Shown here piece after piece: positions 1 through 7,834 of a DNA stretch of 64,000 bases; within the stretch, counting starts at the first letter, position 1; each line of letters opens with the position of its first letter. The notes below the pieces were generated by a model. It was given only the letters and a program-made list of their open reading frames with translations, was not told the origin of the DNA and made no database searches. Source of the DNA: Mycetocola reblochoni REB411 (lineage in GTDB: Bacteria > Actinomycetota > Actinomycetes > Actinomycetales > Microbacteriaceae); contig NZ_FUKR01000032.1 of the NCBI RefSeq assembly GCF_900163835.1, positions 124,001-188,000 of the forward strand. Direction: 5' to 3'. Both the position numbers and the translations under genes were made by a program.

Positions 1-293
1 ACACTCGCGGGCCCGCCGCTGAATCCGGCCAGAACGGGGGCGCCGGCAACCGCGAGGAGCATGTACGTCGTCATCGCGATGGCACCACGCTTGGCACCGA
101 GCGCCGCGCCGACGAGCACGACGCCGAGCGTCTGCCCGGTGATGGGCACGGGGAACATCGGGACCTCGACTTGCGCGAGCAGAGCGACCAGCGCGGCACC
201 CGCACCGACGAGCGCCACATCGCTGACGAGGCTGCGGTTGCGGACCAGGACGTCGGCGAGAACCGGACGGGTCAGGGCGGGGGCGTAGCTCAC
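1..293 (-). CDS. bioY: BioY biotin transporter S component, 3' part missing
   Basis: The reverse strand opens with GTG at 293 and stays open to the window edge, giving about 97 residues of the N-terminus. A membrane segment near residues 26-42 is followed by the conserved BioY stretch PVPITGQTLGV (about residues 49-59) and by GAALGAKRG and LLAVAGAPV, which are hallmarks of BioY, the substrate-binding membrane component of ECF-type biotin uptake. AGAAGGAGCT lies just upstream of GTG as a good ribosome binding site. The gene is divergent from the ABC-F gene over 125 bp. The rest, and any bioM/bioN energising genes, lie outside the window. Family assignment is confident; whether it works with BioMN cannot be seen. 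Confidence 0.9.
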   Translation of the reverse strand, partial: MSYAPALTRPVLADVLVRNRSLVSDVALVGAGAALVALLAQVEVPMFPVPITGQTLGVVLVGAALGAKRGAIAMTTYMLLAVAGAPVLAGFSGGPAS

Positions 294-354
294 AGGCAGC
301 TCCTTCTTCTGGGTGATCGGGGTGCAGCGGTCATCCGGGGGCCGGTGCAGCTTT

Positions 355-360
355 TATACT
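355..360 (+). promoter_or_regulatory. Candidate -10 box TATACT for the ABC-F gene
   Basis: TATACT sits in the only AT-rich patch (about 350-362) of the bioY/ABC-F intergenic region. It would start a transcript near 367 with a leader of about 50 nt. No convincing -35 is visible. The same patch reads TAGTAT on the other strand and could serve bioY. Confidence 0.45.
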
Positions 361-418
361 AGGAGGCTGACCCCCGGCACCCCGTTGTCGAAACGCCACA
401 AAGGAATGGAGCACGACT

Positions 419-2017
419 GTGCTTGCAGTGCAGGACCTCGAGATCCGCGTGGGCGCGCGAACGCTCATGGAGGGGGTCAACTTCCGCGTCGCCGCGGGCG
501 ACAAGGTCGGTCTCGTCGGCAGGAACGGTGCCGGAAAGACCACACTGACGAAGACCCTCGCCGGCGAGCTGCAGCCCAACGCGGGCACCATCACCACCTC
601 GGGGGAGATCGGCTACCTGCCGCAGGACCCCCGGTCGGGCAACCCGGAGGACACCGCGCGCAAGCGAATCCTCGACGCCAGGGGGCTCGGGCACCTGGTC
701 GAGACGATGCGTCAGGCGACCGAGCGCATGGGTGACCCGGATGCCGCCGTCGCGGACGAGGCGATGCGGCGCTACGCCCGGTCCGAGGACCGTTTCATGG
801 CGCTCGGCGGCTACGCTGCCGAGGCTGAGGCCGCATCGATCGCCTCCAACCTCAACCTGCCCGACCACATCCTCGACCAGGAGCTCAAGACCCTCTCCGG
901 CGGTCAGCGTCGCCGCATCGAACTGGCACGCATCCTGTTCTCCGGCGCGGACACGATGCTCCTCGACGAGCCGACCAACCACCTCGACGCCGACTCCGTC
1001 GTCTGGCTGCGCGAGTTCATCCAGGCGTACTCCGGCGGGGTCGTCATGATCAGCCACGACGTCGAGCTGGTGGGCGAGACCGTGAACCGGGTGTTCTACC
1101 TGGACGCGAACCGCACCGTCATCGACGTCTACAACATGAACTGGAAGAACTACCAGCGGCAGCGCGCCGCCGACGAGGAGCGCAGGCGCAAGGAGCGCAC
1201 CAACGTCGAGAAGAAGGCCACGGCCCTGCAGCAGCAGGCGGCGAAGTTCGGGGCGAAGGCCTCCAAGGCCGCGGCGGCGCACCAGATGGTCGCCAGGGCG
1301 GAGAAGATGCTCTCCGGCCTGGAGGAGGTGCGGGCCGCGGACCGCGTGGCCAAGCTGCGCTTCCCGAAGCCGGCGCCGAGCGGGAAGACGCCGCTGCTGG
1401 GCAGGGAGCTGTCGAAGAGCTACGGATCGCTCGAGATCTTCACGGCGGTCGACCTGGCCATCGACCGGGGCTCCCGCGTCGTGATCCTCGGTCTCAACGG
1501 TGCGGGCAAGACCACGATGCTGCGCATCCTCGCCGGAGTGGACACGCCGGACACGGGCGAGATCATCGCCGGTCACGGCCTGAAGGTCGGCTATTACGCC
1601 CAGGAGCACGAGACCATCGACACCGATCGCTCGGTCCTGTCGAACATGGTGTCCGCCTCGCCGAACCTGACCGAGACGGAGGCCCGCAAGGTGCTCGGCT
1701 CGTTCCTGTTCGTCGGCGACGACGTGCACAAGCCGGCCGGGGTCCTCTCCGGTGGGGAGAAGACCCGGCTCGCCCTGGCGATGCTCGTCGTCTCGGCGGC
1801 GAACGTGCTACTCCTCGACGAGCCGACGAACAACCTCGACCCCGCCAGCCGCGAGGAGATCCTCGACGCGCTCGCGCACTACGAGGGCTCCGTCGTCCTG
1901 GTCAGCCACGACGAGGGCGCCGTCGAGGCGCTCAACCCGGAGCGGGTGCTCATCATGCCCGACGGCGTCGAGGACCACTGGAACAAGGACTACGCGGACC
2001 TGATCTCACTCGCGTAG
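419..2017 (+). CDS. ABC-F family ATPase (ribosome-associated type)
   Basis: A 532-residue protein with two ABC ATPase domains and no membrane segment, the ABC-F layout. Domain 1 has Walker A GRNGAGKT (34-41), signature LSGGQ (159-163) and LLDEPTNHLD (181-190). Domain 2 has GLNGAGKT (358-365), LSGGE (443-447) and LLDEPTNNLD (465-474). The charged linker at about 240-320 (rich in R, K, E, A) corresponds to the P-site tRNA interaction motif region. Proteins of this family act on the ribosome as translation factors or as antibiotic-resistance factors rather than as transporters. The GTG start has GGAG about 8 nt upstream. It resembles the actinobacterial Rv1473-like branch; whether it protects against an antibiotic cannot be decided from sequence. 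Confidence 0.93.
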   Translation: MLAVQDLEIRVGARTLMEGVNFRVAAGDKVGLVGRNGAGKTTLTKTLAGELQPNAGTITTSGEIGYLPQDPRSGNPEDTARKRILDARGLGHLVETMRQATERMGDPDAAVADEAMRRYARSEDRFMALGGYAAEAEAASIASNLNLPDHILDQELKTLSGGQRRRIELARILFSGADTMLLDEPTNHLDADSVVWLREFIQAYSGGVVMISHDVELVGETVNRVFYLDANRTVIDVYNMNWKNYQRQRAADEERRRKERTNVEKKATALQQQAAKFGAKASKAAAAHQMVARAEKMLSGLEEVRAADRVAKLRFPKPAPSGKTPLLGRELSKSYGSLEIFTAVDLAIDRGSRVVILGLNGAGKTTMLRILAGVDTPDTGEIIAGHGLKVGYYAQEHETIDTDRSVLSNMVSASPNLTETEARKVLGSFLFVGDDVHKPAGVLSGGEKTRLALAMLVVSAANVLLLDEPTNNLDPASREEILDALAHYEGSVVLVSHDEGAVEALNPERVLIMPDGVEDHWNKDYADLISLA

Positions 2018-2063
2018 CACCCGCCCCGCCCATCGGTCGGCTCGCCCCCGCGGCGCCGTGGGA

Positions 2064-2069
2064 TAGCGT
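2064..2069 (+). promoter_or_regulatory. -10 box TAGCGT of a likely leaderless lysR transcript
   Basis: TAGCGT ends six bases before the ATG at 2076, and no Shine-Dalgarno sequence precedes that ATG. This is the spacing expected when transcription starts on the start codon, which is common in actinobacteria. Confidence 0.5.
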
Positions 2070-2075
2070 TGAGCT

Positions 2076-3041
2076 ATGGCGAAGGACAGATTGGGAACGG
2101 GGCGGGGGATCACGCTCCAGCAGCTCAGGTACTTCGTCGAGGTGGCCGCGGAGGGCTCGATCAGTGCCGCCGCCGACCTGCTCTACGTGTCACAGCCGAC
2201 GATGTCGGCGGCACTGAAGGACCTCGAGGCCCGGGTCGGCGCCGTGCTGTTCGTCCGCTCGGCCCGCGGGGTGACGCTCACGGAGGACGGGGCGGAGTTC
2301 CTTGGCTACGCCCGTCAGGTGGTCGAGCAGGCTGAGCTGCTGGAGCAGCGGTACCTCGGCCGACCCCCGTCGAAGCGGCTTCTCGCGGTCTCGACGCAGC
2401 ACTACTCCTTCGTCGTCGACGCCTTCGTTCGGATGGTGAAGGCCACCGACGCCCCCGAGTACGCCTTCAGCCTGCGAGAGACGCGCACCTGGGACATCAT
2501 CGAGGACGTCCGCACGCTGCGCAGCGAGCTGGGCGTGCTGTACCGCAACGACTTCAACCGCAACGTCATCGACAAGCTTCTGCGCGACTCCGGCCTGGTG
2601 TTCCGGCCGCTGTTCCTCGCGACGCCGCACATCTTCATCGCCAGGTCGAACCCGCTCTCCGGCCGCGATCAGGTCACGCTCGACGACCTCGAGCAGCTGC
2701 CGCGGCTCACCTTCGACCAGGGGGCCAACAACTCCTTCTACTTCGCGGAGGAGATCCTCTCCACCCGGTCGTCGCGGCAGGACATCCGGGTCAGCGATCG
2801 TGCGACGATCTTCAATCTGATGATCGGGCTGGGCGGGTACACCATCTCGACCGGCATCATCTCGGACGACCTGGACCCCTCGATCGTCGCCGTCCCGCTC
2901 GAGGTGGACGAGCGGATCGAGATCGGCTGGATCGGCCAGTCGGCGACCGCGCTGTCGGCGCAGGCGCAGCGTTTCGTCGAGGAGATGCGCGCGGTCGTCT
3001 CGGGGTTCGGCGTCCAGCTCCTCGGCGACGACACCCCATAG
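2076..3041 (+). CDS. LysR-family transcriptional regulator
   Basis: A 321-residue protein with an N-terminal winged helix-turn-helix (about residues 13-70, including SISAAADLLYVSQPTMSAAL) followed by a periplasmic-binding-protein-like effector domain (about 95-300), the standard LysR architecture and length. It lies directly upstream of, and parallel to, mesX-mesD. A dyad with a T-N11-A spacing lies in the 244-bp gap between it and mesX. I infer that it controls mesX-mesD, perhaps in the way MetR answers to homocysteine, but the ligand cannot be read from the sequence. The start is ATG without a ribosome binding site but with a -10 box six bases upstream, so the mRNA is probably leaderless. 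Confidence 0.9.
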   Translation: MAKDRLGTGRGITLQQLRYFVEVAAEGSISAAADLLYVSQPTMSAALKDLEARVGAVLFVRSARGVTLTEDGAEFLGYARQVVEQAELLEQRYLGRPPSKRLLAVSTQHYSFVVDAFVRMVKATDAPEYAFSLRETRTWDIIEDVRTLRSELGVLYRNDFNRNVIDKLLRDSGLVFRPLFLATPHIFIARSNPLSGRDQVTLDDLEQLPRLTFDQGANNSFYFAEEILSTRSSRQDIRVSDRATIFNLMIGLGGYTISTGIISDDLDPSIVAVPLEVDERIEIGWIGQSATALSAQAQRFVEEMRAVVSGFGVQLLGDDTP

Positions 3042-3059
3042 TCGTTCACTAGAGCTACG

Positions 3060-3076
3060 CATCGTTACTCCCGATG
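3060..3076. promoter_or_regulatory. Candidate LysR operator upstream of mesX
   Basis: CATCG at 3060-3064 and CGATG at 3072-3076 are exact inverted repeats, with T3062 and A3074 giving the T-N11-A core of LysR-type boxes. It lies 24 bp upstream of a possible mesX -10 (TACACT, 3100-3105), a plausible activation position. Sequence evidence only. Confidence 0.4.
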
Positions 3077-3285
3077 AGGCTATGGCTCGCGCCTGCCCAT
3101 ACACTGAAATCACGCCGCGGAACGCGGCAGATGACGGCGAAATCCCGGGCCGAGAGCCCTCAGTCACCCGGGGTGCGGACCCACGCGGCGCCGTCACCCA
3201 GACGTGCGCGGTGCGAGCGTGACGGCCGGATTCCCCGACCGCCGGATTCGCCGACCGCCCGAAGAGATTGAGGCAGCAGACCACC

Positions 3286-4293
3286 ATGACAAGCGACTGT
3301 ACGTTCAGCATCAGCACCACCCGCTTCGACGAGGACTACTCGCCGTCCGCCAGCTCGCGCAGCACCACCAACTTCGCCAACCTGGCGCGTGGCGAGCACC
3401 GGAAGCAGAACCTCCGCAACGCCGTCGCCATGATCGACAACCGCTTCAACGACCTCGCGAACTGGGACAACCCGACCCGCGACCGCTACCGGCTCGAACT
3501 GGACATCGTCTCGGTCGACCTGCACATCGACCAGGCGGGGGCCGAGACCGCCTTCCCGCTGATCGAGGTCCTGGACGTCACCGTCCTCGACACGACGACG
3601 GGGGAGCGGTCGCCCGGGATCGTCGGCAACAACTTCTCCTCCTACATCCGCGACTACGACTTCAGCGTCCTCCTGCCCGAGCACAGGGCCGGCGCGCCGG
3701 ATGCGGGGATCCCCGCCGACTTCGGCGAGCTGCACGGCCGGCTGTTCCAGCGCTTCCTCGACTCGGAGGCGTACCGCGCCCGGTTCCCGCAGTCGCCGGT
3801 CATCTGCATCAGCGTGTCGACCTCGCGCAGCTACCGCCGGCTCGCCAACGAGCACCCGGTCCTCGGCGTCGAGTACCAGCAGGACGACTACTCGCTGACC
3901 GACCAGTACTTCGGCCGGATGGGCCTCACGGTGCGCTACTTCATGCCGCGCGGAGCCGTCGCGCCGCTGGCGTTCTACCACCGGGGCGACCTGCTGAACG
4001 ACTACAGCAACCTCGCGCTGGCCGGCACCATCGCCACCATGGAGTCGTTCCAGCGGATCTACCGCCCGGAGATCTACAACGCGAACGCGGCCGCGCCCGC
4101 GATCTACCGTCCGAGCCTGAGCAACGACGACTTCTCGCCGACGCAGGTCGAGTACGACCGCGTGGAGCGCAGCCAGCTCGCCACGACGCAGGGCCGTTTC
4201 ACCGAGCTCAACCTGATGCAGCCGTACGGCACCGTGCTGGAGCAATGGGTCGCCGCGAGTGACGGCGCGAACGCCACCGCCGCCGCGGTCTGA
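3286..4293 (+). CDS. mesX: MesX (DUF1852), partner of methionine synthase MesD
   Basis: A 335-residue soluble protein with no signal peptide or membrane helix, recognised as DUF1852 by its overall sequence (N-terminal FSISTTRFDEDYSPS, central DRYRLELDIVSVDLHID, YFMPRGAVAPLAFYHRGDL). DUF1852 is the family that genetic work showed to be needed, together with oxygen, for MesD methionine synthases that use neither methylfolate nor cobalamin. It is therefore a putative oxygenase that helps supply the methyl group. The mesD gene follows after 75 bp on the same strand. ATG at 3286 is preferred; an upstream TTG at 3268 in the same frame is weaker. A GAGG lies 13 nt upstream. The chemistry of the family was unknown as far as I know. 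Confidence 0.9.
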   Translation: MTSDCTFSISTTRFDEDYSPSASSRSTTNFANLARGEHRKQNLRNAVAMIDNRFNDLANWDNPTRDRYRLELDIVSVDLHIDQAGAETAFPLIEVLDVTVLDTTTGERSPGIVGNNFSSYIRDYDFSVLLPEHRAGAPDAGIPADFGELHGRLFQRFLDSEAYRARFPQSPVICISVSTSRSYRRLANEHPVLGVEYQQDDYSLTDQYFGRMGLTVRYFMPRGAVAPLAFYHRGDLLNDYSNLALAGTIATMESFQRIYRPEIYNANAAAPAIYRPSLSNDDFSPTQVEYDRVERSQLATTQGRFTELNLMQPYGTVLEQWVAASDGANATAAAV

Positions 4294-4368
4294 GCGACCG
4301 CGCGCACCACCGCACCACCGCACCGCATCGCCCGCGCAGACGCGCACCACACACACGAGGACCCACAG

Positions 4369-5412
4369 ATGAACGCTCTCCTGCCCACCGCTCTCGTCGG
4401 CAGTCTCCCCAAGCCGTCCTGGCTGTCCGAGCCGGAGAAGCTCTGGTCGCCGTGGAAGCTCTCCGGTGACGAGCTCGCCGAGGGCCGCCTCGATGCGCTG
4501 GCTCTCGCCGCCGACGAGCAGCGCCGTGCGGGGCTCGACATCATCAGCGACGGCGAGCAGACCCGGCAGCACTTCGTCACCACCTTCATCGAGCACCTCA
4601 GCGGCGTCGACTTCGACCGGCGCGAGACGGTGCGGATCCGCAACCGCTACGACGCGAGCGTGCCCACGGTGGTCGGCGCGGTCAGCCGCGAGCACCCGGT
4701 CTTCGCCGAGGACGCCGCCCGGCTGAGGGCGCTCACCTCCCAGCCGATCAAGTGGGCCCTTCCCGGCCCGATGACGATGATCGACACCCTTTACGACGAC
4801 CACTACCGCAGCCGTGAGCAGCTGGCGTGGGAGTTCGCCACGATCCTCAACCAGGAGGCGAAGGAGCTCGAGGCCGCGGGCGTCGACATCATCCAGTTCG
4901 ACGAGCCGGCGTTCAACGTGTTCTTCGACGAGCTGAAGGACTGGGGCGTCGCGGCGCTGGAGCGGGCGACCGAGGGCCTGCGCTGCGAGACGGCCGTGCA
5001 CATCTGTTACGGCTACGGCATCAAGGCCAACACCGACTGGAAGGCGACCCTCGGGGCCGAGTGGCGCCAGTACGAGGAGTCGTTCCCCCTGCTGCAGCGT
5101 TCCACGCTCGACATCGTGTCGCTGGAGAGCCACAACTCGCGTGTCCCCGTGGAGGTCGTCGAGCTGCTGCGCGGGAAGAAGGTCATGCTCGGCGCGATCG
5201 ACGTCGCCAGCTCTGACATCGAGTCACCGGAGGACGTCGCCGCGACGCTGCGCAGTGCCCTGCCCTACGTCGACGCGGACAAGCTGATCCCGAGCACGAA
5301 CTGCGGCATGGCCCCGCTCTCCCGTGCTGTCGCCAGGGACAAGATGGTCGCGCTCGTGCAGGGCGCTCAGCTGCTCCGCGACGAGCTGTCCGCAGGATCG
5401 CCGGGCGCCTAG
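4369..5412 (+). CDS. mesD: MesD, folate- and cobalamin-independent core methionine synthase
   Basis: A 347-residue protein equivalent to only the catalytic C-terminal barrel of MetE; the N-terminal folate-binding half of about 400 residues is absent. The zinc and homocysteine site is intact: H211 and C213 (VHICYG), E253 (SLESHNS) and C312 (STNCGM). FDEPAF (177-182) is the usual substrate-contacting stretch. The function expected is methylation of homocysteine to methionine in the cytoplasm. A lone core MetE next to a DUF1852 gene matches the MesD family, which in aerobic bacteria works without methyltetrahydrofolate or B12 but needs DUF1852 and oxygen. GAGGA lies 8 nt before ATG. It would commonly be mis-annotated as MetE or a cobalamin-independent synthase. 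Confidence 0.9.
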   Translation: MNALLPTALVGSLPKPSWLSEPEKLWSPWKLSGDELAEGRLDALALAADEQRRAGLDIISDGEQTRQHFVTTFIEHLSGVDFDRRETVRIRNRYDASVPTVVGAVSREHPVFAEDAARLRALTSQPIKWALPGPMTMIDTLYDDHYRSREQLAWEFATILNQEAKELEAAGVDIIQFDEPAFNVFFDELKDWGVAALERATEGLRCETAVHICYGYGIKANTDWKATLGAEWRQYEESFPLLQRSTLDIVSLESHNSRVPVEVVELLRGKKVMLGAIDVASSDIESPEDVAATLRSALPYVDADKLIPSTNCGMAPLSRAVARDKMVALVQGAQLLRDELSAGSPGA

Positions 5413-5421
5413 CCGACGGGC

Positions 5422-6273
5422 TCAGCGTTCGCGGTCGCCGTCCAGCAGGGCGTCCTCGATGTCCGCGTCGCTGCGGGGGCCGCGCTCGCGCTTCTCCCTG
5501 CGCTGCCTGGCCCGCTCCTGCTCCGCGGGGTCGTCCTCGTTGAGCGTGCGGTACTCCTGCCTGGCGGCATAGGCGAGGCCGCCGAAGCCGAGCAGGGCGA
5601 AGATGTACCACTGCACGGCGTAGGACAGGTGCGGCCCCTCGTCGAGGACGGGCTCGAGGTTCAGCGCGGGCTGGACGCCGCCGGGGGCGGGTGTCTCGGA
5701 GACGAGGAGACCGTACGCGGCGGTGTAGCCGTCGTGGCCCAGCTCATCGAGGATCGCCGGGACCTCGATCGTCGCGACCTGGCCCTCCGGCGCCGTCCGC
5801 CCGGCGAGCGCCGGCTCGGCCGCCTTCAGCCGGGCGACCACGGTGATCTCACCGCCGGGGGCCTCCGGAACCACGTCGGGCGTGTCCTGAAGGTTGCCGA
5901 TGGTGAGCCATCCCCTGTCCACGAGGAACACCGCGCCGCCGGTCGTCTGGAACGGCACGAGCACCTCGAACCCCGGTGTTCCGCTGCGCGGCCGGTTGCG
6001 CACGAGCATCTGCTCGTCGACGAGATACTCGCCCGTCACCTCTACGGGCAGCCACTTGTCGTCGGGGGAGAAGCTGTCGGCGTCCGGCATGGCGTCGGCG
6101 AGCGGGACGGGGGTCGCGTCGTAATTGCCGAGGATGCGGTCGATCTCGATCCGCGCCTCCGCTCTGCGGGCGAACTGCCAGTTGCCGAGGAGGCAGCACA
6201 CGATGGCGAACACCATCGCGAGCGCCAGGTAGCCGCCCCAGCGCGCGGAGAGGAGGAACCTCCAACCGATCAT
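5422..6273 (-). CDS. SURF1 family cytochrome oxidase assembly protein
   Basis: A 283-residue protein with the SURF1 layout: one membrane helix near residues 12-32, a large extracytoplasmic domain, and a second helix near 218-240 (YAVQWYIFALLGFGGLAYA). The conserved LLGNWQFARRAE after helix 1 and VFLVDRGWL in the middle are family motifs. SURF1 assists heme a insertion into the aa3 oxidase, whose genes are 40 kb away in this window. The C-terminal tail (about 245-283) is very charged. The upstream frame stays open, but ATG at 6273 has AGAGGAA eight bases upstream and overlaps the preceding stop in an ATGA arrangement, so this start is chosen. It ends facing mesD with nine bases between. Confidence 0.9.
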   Translation of the reverse strand: MIGWRFLLSARWGGYLALAMVFAIVCCLLGNWQFARRAEARIEIDRILGNYDATPVPLADAMPDADSFSPDDKWLPVEVTGEYLVDEQMLVRNRPRSGTPGFEVLVPFQTTGGAVFLVDRGWLTIGNLQDTPDVVPEAPGGEITVVARLKAAEPALAGRTAPEGQVATIEVPAILDELGHDGYTAAYGLLVSETPAPGGVQPALNLEPVLDEGPHLSYAVQWYIFALLGFGGLAYAARQEYRTLNEDDPAEQERARQRREKRERGPRSDADIEDALLDGDRER

Positions 6274-6542
6274 CGCGATTCCTCTTCCGTCGTCGTTGCC
6301 CCGTCGTCGCCCGCGCGAACCCCGTCGGGGATGCGCTCGTGCCGCACAGGGAAGCCGCGGGAGCGCAGGAAGCCGTCCAGGTACTCCAGGTGCTCGTCGC
6401 AGGCCAGCCAGGCCTTCGTCCTGTCCTCGCTGTGGATCGCGGGGTTGCGCCAGAGGATCGTGGTCCGCGCCCGCGCGGTGCACCGCGCACGGGAGCAGGT
6501 GTACCGCTCGGGGGCCCCGCCGAGCGCGTTGAGCAGGCTCAC
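6270..6542 (-). CDS. Conserved small Cys-rich actinobacterial protein of unknown function
   Basis: A 90-residue protein. Cysteines at 16 and 21 (YTCSRARC) and a second pair, C48 and H51 (LACDEHLEYL), could together bind a metal. WRNP at 31-34 and the LACDEH motif recall a small family widespread in actinobacteria, sometimes mislabelled acetone carboxylase. The start overlaps the upstream DUF3099 stop by ATGA (6539-6542) and its stop overlaps the SURF1 start in the same way (6270-6273), so the three are translationally coupled. That places it as a possible helper of heme or oxidase assembly, but this is inference from position. I do not recognise a function. Confidence 0.75.
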   Translation of the reverse strand: MSLLNALGGAPERYTCSRARCTARARTTILWRNPAIHSEDRTKAWLACDEHLEYLDGFLRSRGFPVRHERIPDGVRAGDDGATTTEEESR

Positions 6543-6946
6543 GATCGACCCCGCTCGCCGGGGGTGCCGTGCGGACCGTCACCGGACGACGCGCCGTCGT
6601 CAGGGGAGGGAGCCTGGCCTGCGGGGTCGGCGGCAGCCCCGTCCGAGCCCGGCCCGTCATCGCCGAGCCCGGTTTCAGCGCCAGCGCCGGCGCCGGCACG
6701 GACGATGCTGCCCGGCGTGTCGACCTCGGAGCCGACGGGGGAGGCTGTCGCGTTGGCGAGCATCACGGCGATGTAGGGAAGGAAGACCGCACCGGCCACA
6801 CAGATCCACACCCACCATCCGCGCACGAAGAGCAGGGCGAACAGGCACACGAGCCTGATCGCCATCATGATGGAGTAGGTTCGCATCCTGGCCCTGCGGT
6901 CGTCGCTCGGCGACGCGGGCAGCGATGTGATCGATGGGCGTTTCAT
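6539..6946 (-). CDS. DUF3099 membrane protein
   Basis: A 135-residue protein. The N-terminal SITSLPASPSDDRRARMRTY stretch followed by two closely spaced membrane helices (about 28-47 and 49-67) is the DUF3099 pattern. The C-terminal half is a disordered tail rich in A, G, P, D and S. It is the first gene of a three-gene reverse string with the small Cys protein and SURF1, joined by ATGA overlaps. Its function is unknown; the coupling suggests, but does not prove, a link to envelope or oxidase assembly. It is divergent from fabG across 77 bp that hold a clear dyad. Confidence 0.8.
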   Translation of the reverse strand: MKRPSITSLPASPSDDRRARMRTYSIMMAIRLVCLFALLFVRGWWVWICVAGAVFLPYIAVMLANATASPVGSEVDTPGSIVRAGAGAGAETGLGDDGPGSDGAAADPAGQAPSPDDGASSGDGPHGTPGERGRS

Positions 6947-6961
6947 TCCATGACCAGCCTA

Positions 6962-6983
6962 CGTCCATCCGACACGATGGACG
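6962..6983. promoter_or_regulatory. Inverted repeat between DUF3099 and fabG, candidate operator
   Basis: CGTCCATC (6962-6969) and GATGGACG (6976-6983) are perfect 8-bp inverted repeats separated by six bases, lying in the short divergent intergenic region 16 bp from the DUF3099 start and 41 bp from the fabG start. The size fits a dimeric repressor site. No regulator gene is adjacent. Confidence 0.4.
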
Positions 6984-7023
6984 GGATGCGCGCCCGCCAT
7001 TGCCCACCCGAGAGAAGAGGACC

Positions 7024-7740
7024 ATGACCACCACGACGCCCCGAACCGTTCTCGTCACCGGCGGAAACCGCGGCATCGGCTACGCCATCGCCGAGGAGTT
7101 CATCCGCGAGGGGCACCGGGTCGCCGTGACGGCCAGGAGCGGGGAAGGCCCCGCCGGTTCGCTCACCGTCGCCGCCGACGTCACCGACAGCGCGAGCGTG
7201 GACGCGGCGTTCACCCGCATCGAGGCCGAACTCGGACCGGTCGAGGTCCTCGTCGCCAACGCGGGCATCACCAGGGACACCCTGCTCATGCGGATGAGCG
7301 ACGAGGACTTCACCGACGTCGTGGACACCAACCTCGGCGGCGCCTTCCGCGTCGTCAAGCGCGCCGCGACCGGGATGATCCGCAAGCGCTTCGGCCGCAT
7401 CGTGCTGATCTCCTCCGTCGTCGGCCTGTACGGCTCGCCCGGACAGGTCAACTACGCCGCCTCGAAGGCGGGCCTGGTCGGGATGGCGCGCTCGCTGACC
7501 CGTGAGCTCGGTGCACGGGGGATCACGGCGAACGTCGTCGCCCCCGGCTTCATCCAGACGGACATGACCGACGCGCTGCCCGAGGACACCCAGAAGCAGT
7601 ACCTCAGCACGATCCCCGCCGCGCGCTTCGCCACGCCGGACGAGGTCGCGCGCGTGGTCCGCTGGGTCGCAGGCGACGAGGCCGGCTACATCTCCGGCGC
7701 CGTGATCCCTGTCGACGGCGGTCTCGGCATGGGGCACTAA
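7024..7740 (+). CDS. fabG: 3-oxoacyl-[acyl-carrier-protein] reductase, FabG type (SDR)
   Basis: A 238-residue classical short-chain dehydrogenase: cofactor loop TGGNRGIG (12-19), NAG (79-81), catalytic S131, Y144 and K148 (YAASK). The high similarity in layout to mycobacterial FabG1, including ITRDTLLMRM after the NAG motif and the ending DGGLGMGH, supports NADPH-dependent reduction of 3-oxoacyl-ACP in fatty acid synthesis. The partner enoyl reductase gene found next to fabG1 in mycobacteria is absent here; serB follows convergently instead. The true start is the ATG at 7024, with GAGAAGAGG just upstream; the same frame is open to 6934. A related SDR of other substrate cannot be excluded. Confidence 0.88.
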   Translation: MTTTTPRTVLVTGGNRGIGYAIAEEFIREGHRVAVTARSGEGPAGSLTVAADVTDSASVDAAFTRIEAELGPVEVLVANAGITRDTLLMRMSDEDFTDVVDTNLGGAFRVVKRAATGMIRKRFGRIVLISSVVGLYGSPGQVNYAASKAGLVGMARSLTRELGARGITANVVAPGFIQTDMTDALPEDTQKQYLSTIPAARFATPDEVARVVRWVAGDEAGYISGAVIPVDGGLGMGH

Positions 7741-7776
7741 GGGATCCCCCGCGAGGGGCGCCCCGATGCGGGGCTA

Positions 7777-7803
7777 CCCGCCCCCGCTGAGGGCCGGGGC
7801 GGG
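7777..7803. terminator. Possible bidirectional terminator between fabG and serB
   Basis: CCCGCCCC and GGGGCGGG form an 8-bp GC stem around an 11-nt loop between two convergent genes. There is no U tract. A smaller hairpin (7760-7774) precedes it. Confidence 0.45.
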
Positions 7804-7834
7804 CGATGCCCGGCGACGGTGGTGACTCTCCGGC

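Noticed and set aside
3090-3285. Possible SAM or cobalamin riboswitch in front of mesX
   Set aside because: I looked for the conserved cores of SAM-I, SAM-IV and cobalamin riboswitches (such as the AGYCMGGARACCTGCC B12 box) and found none.
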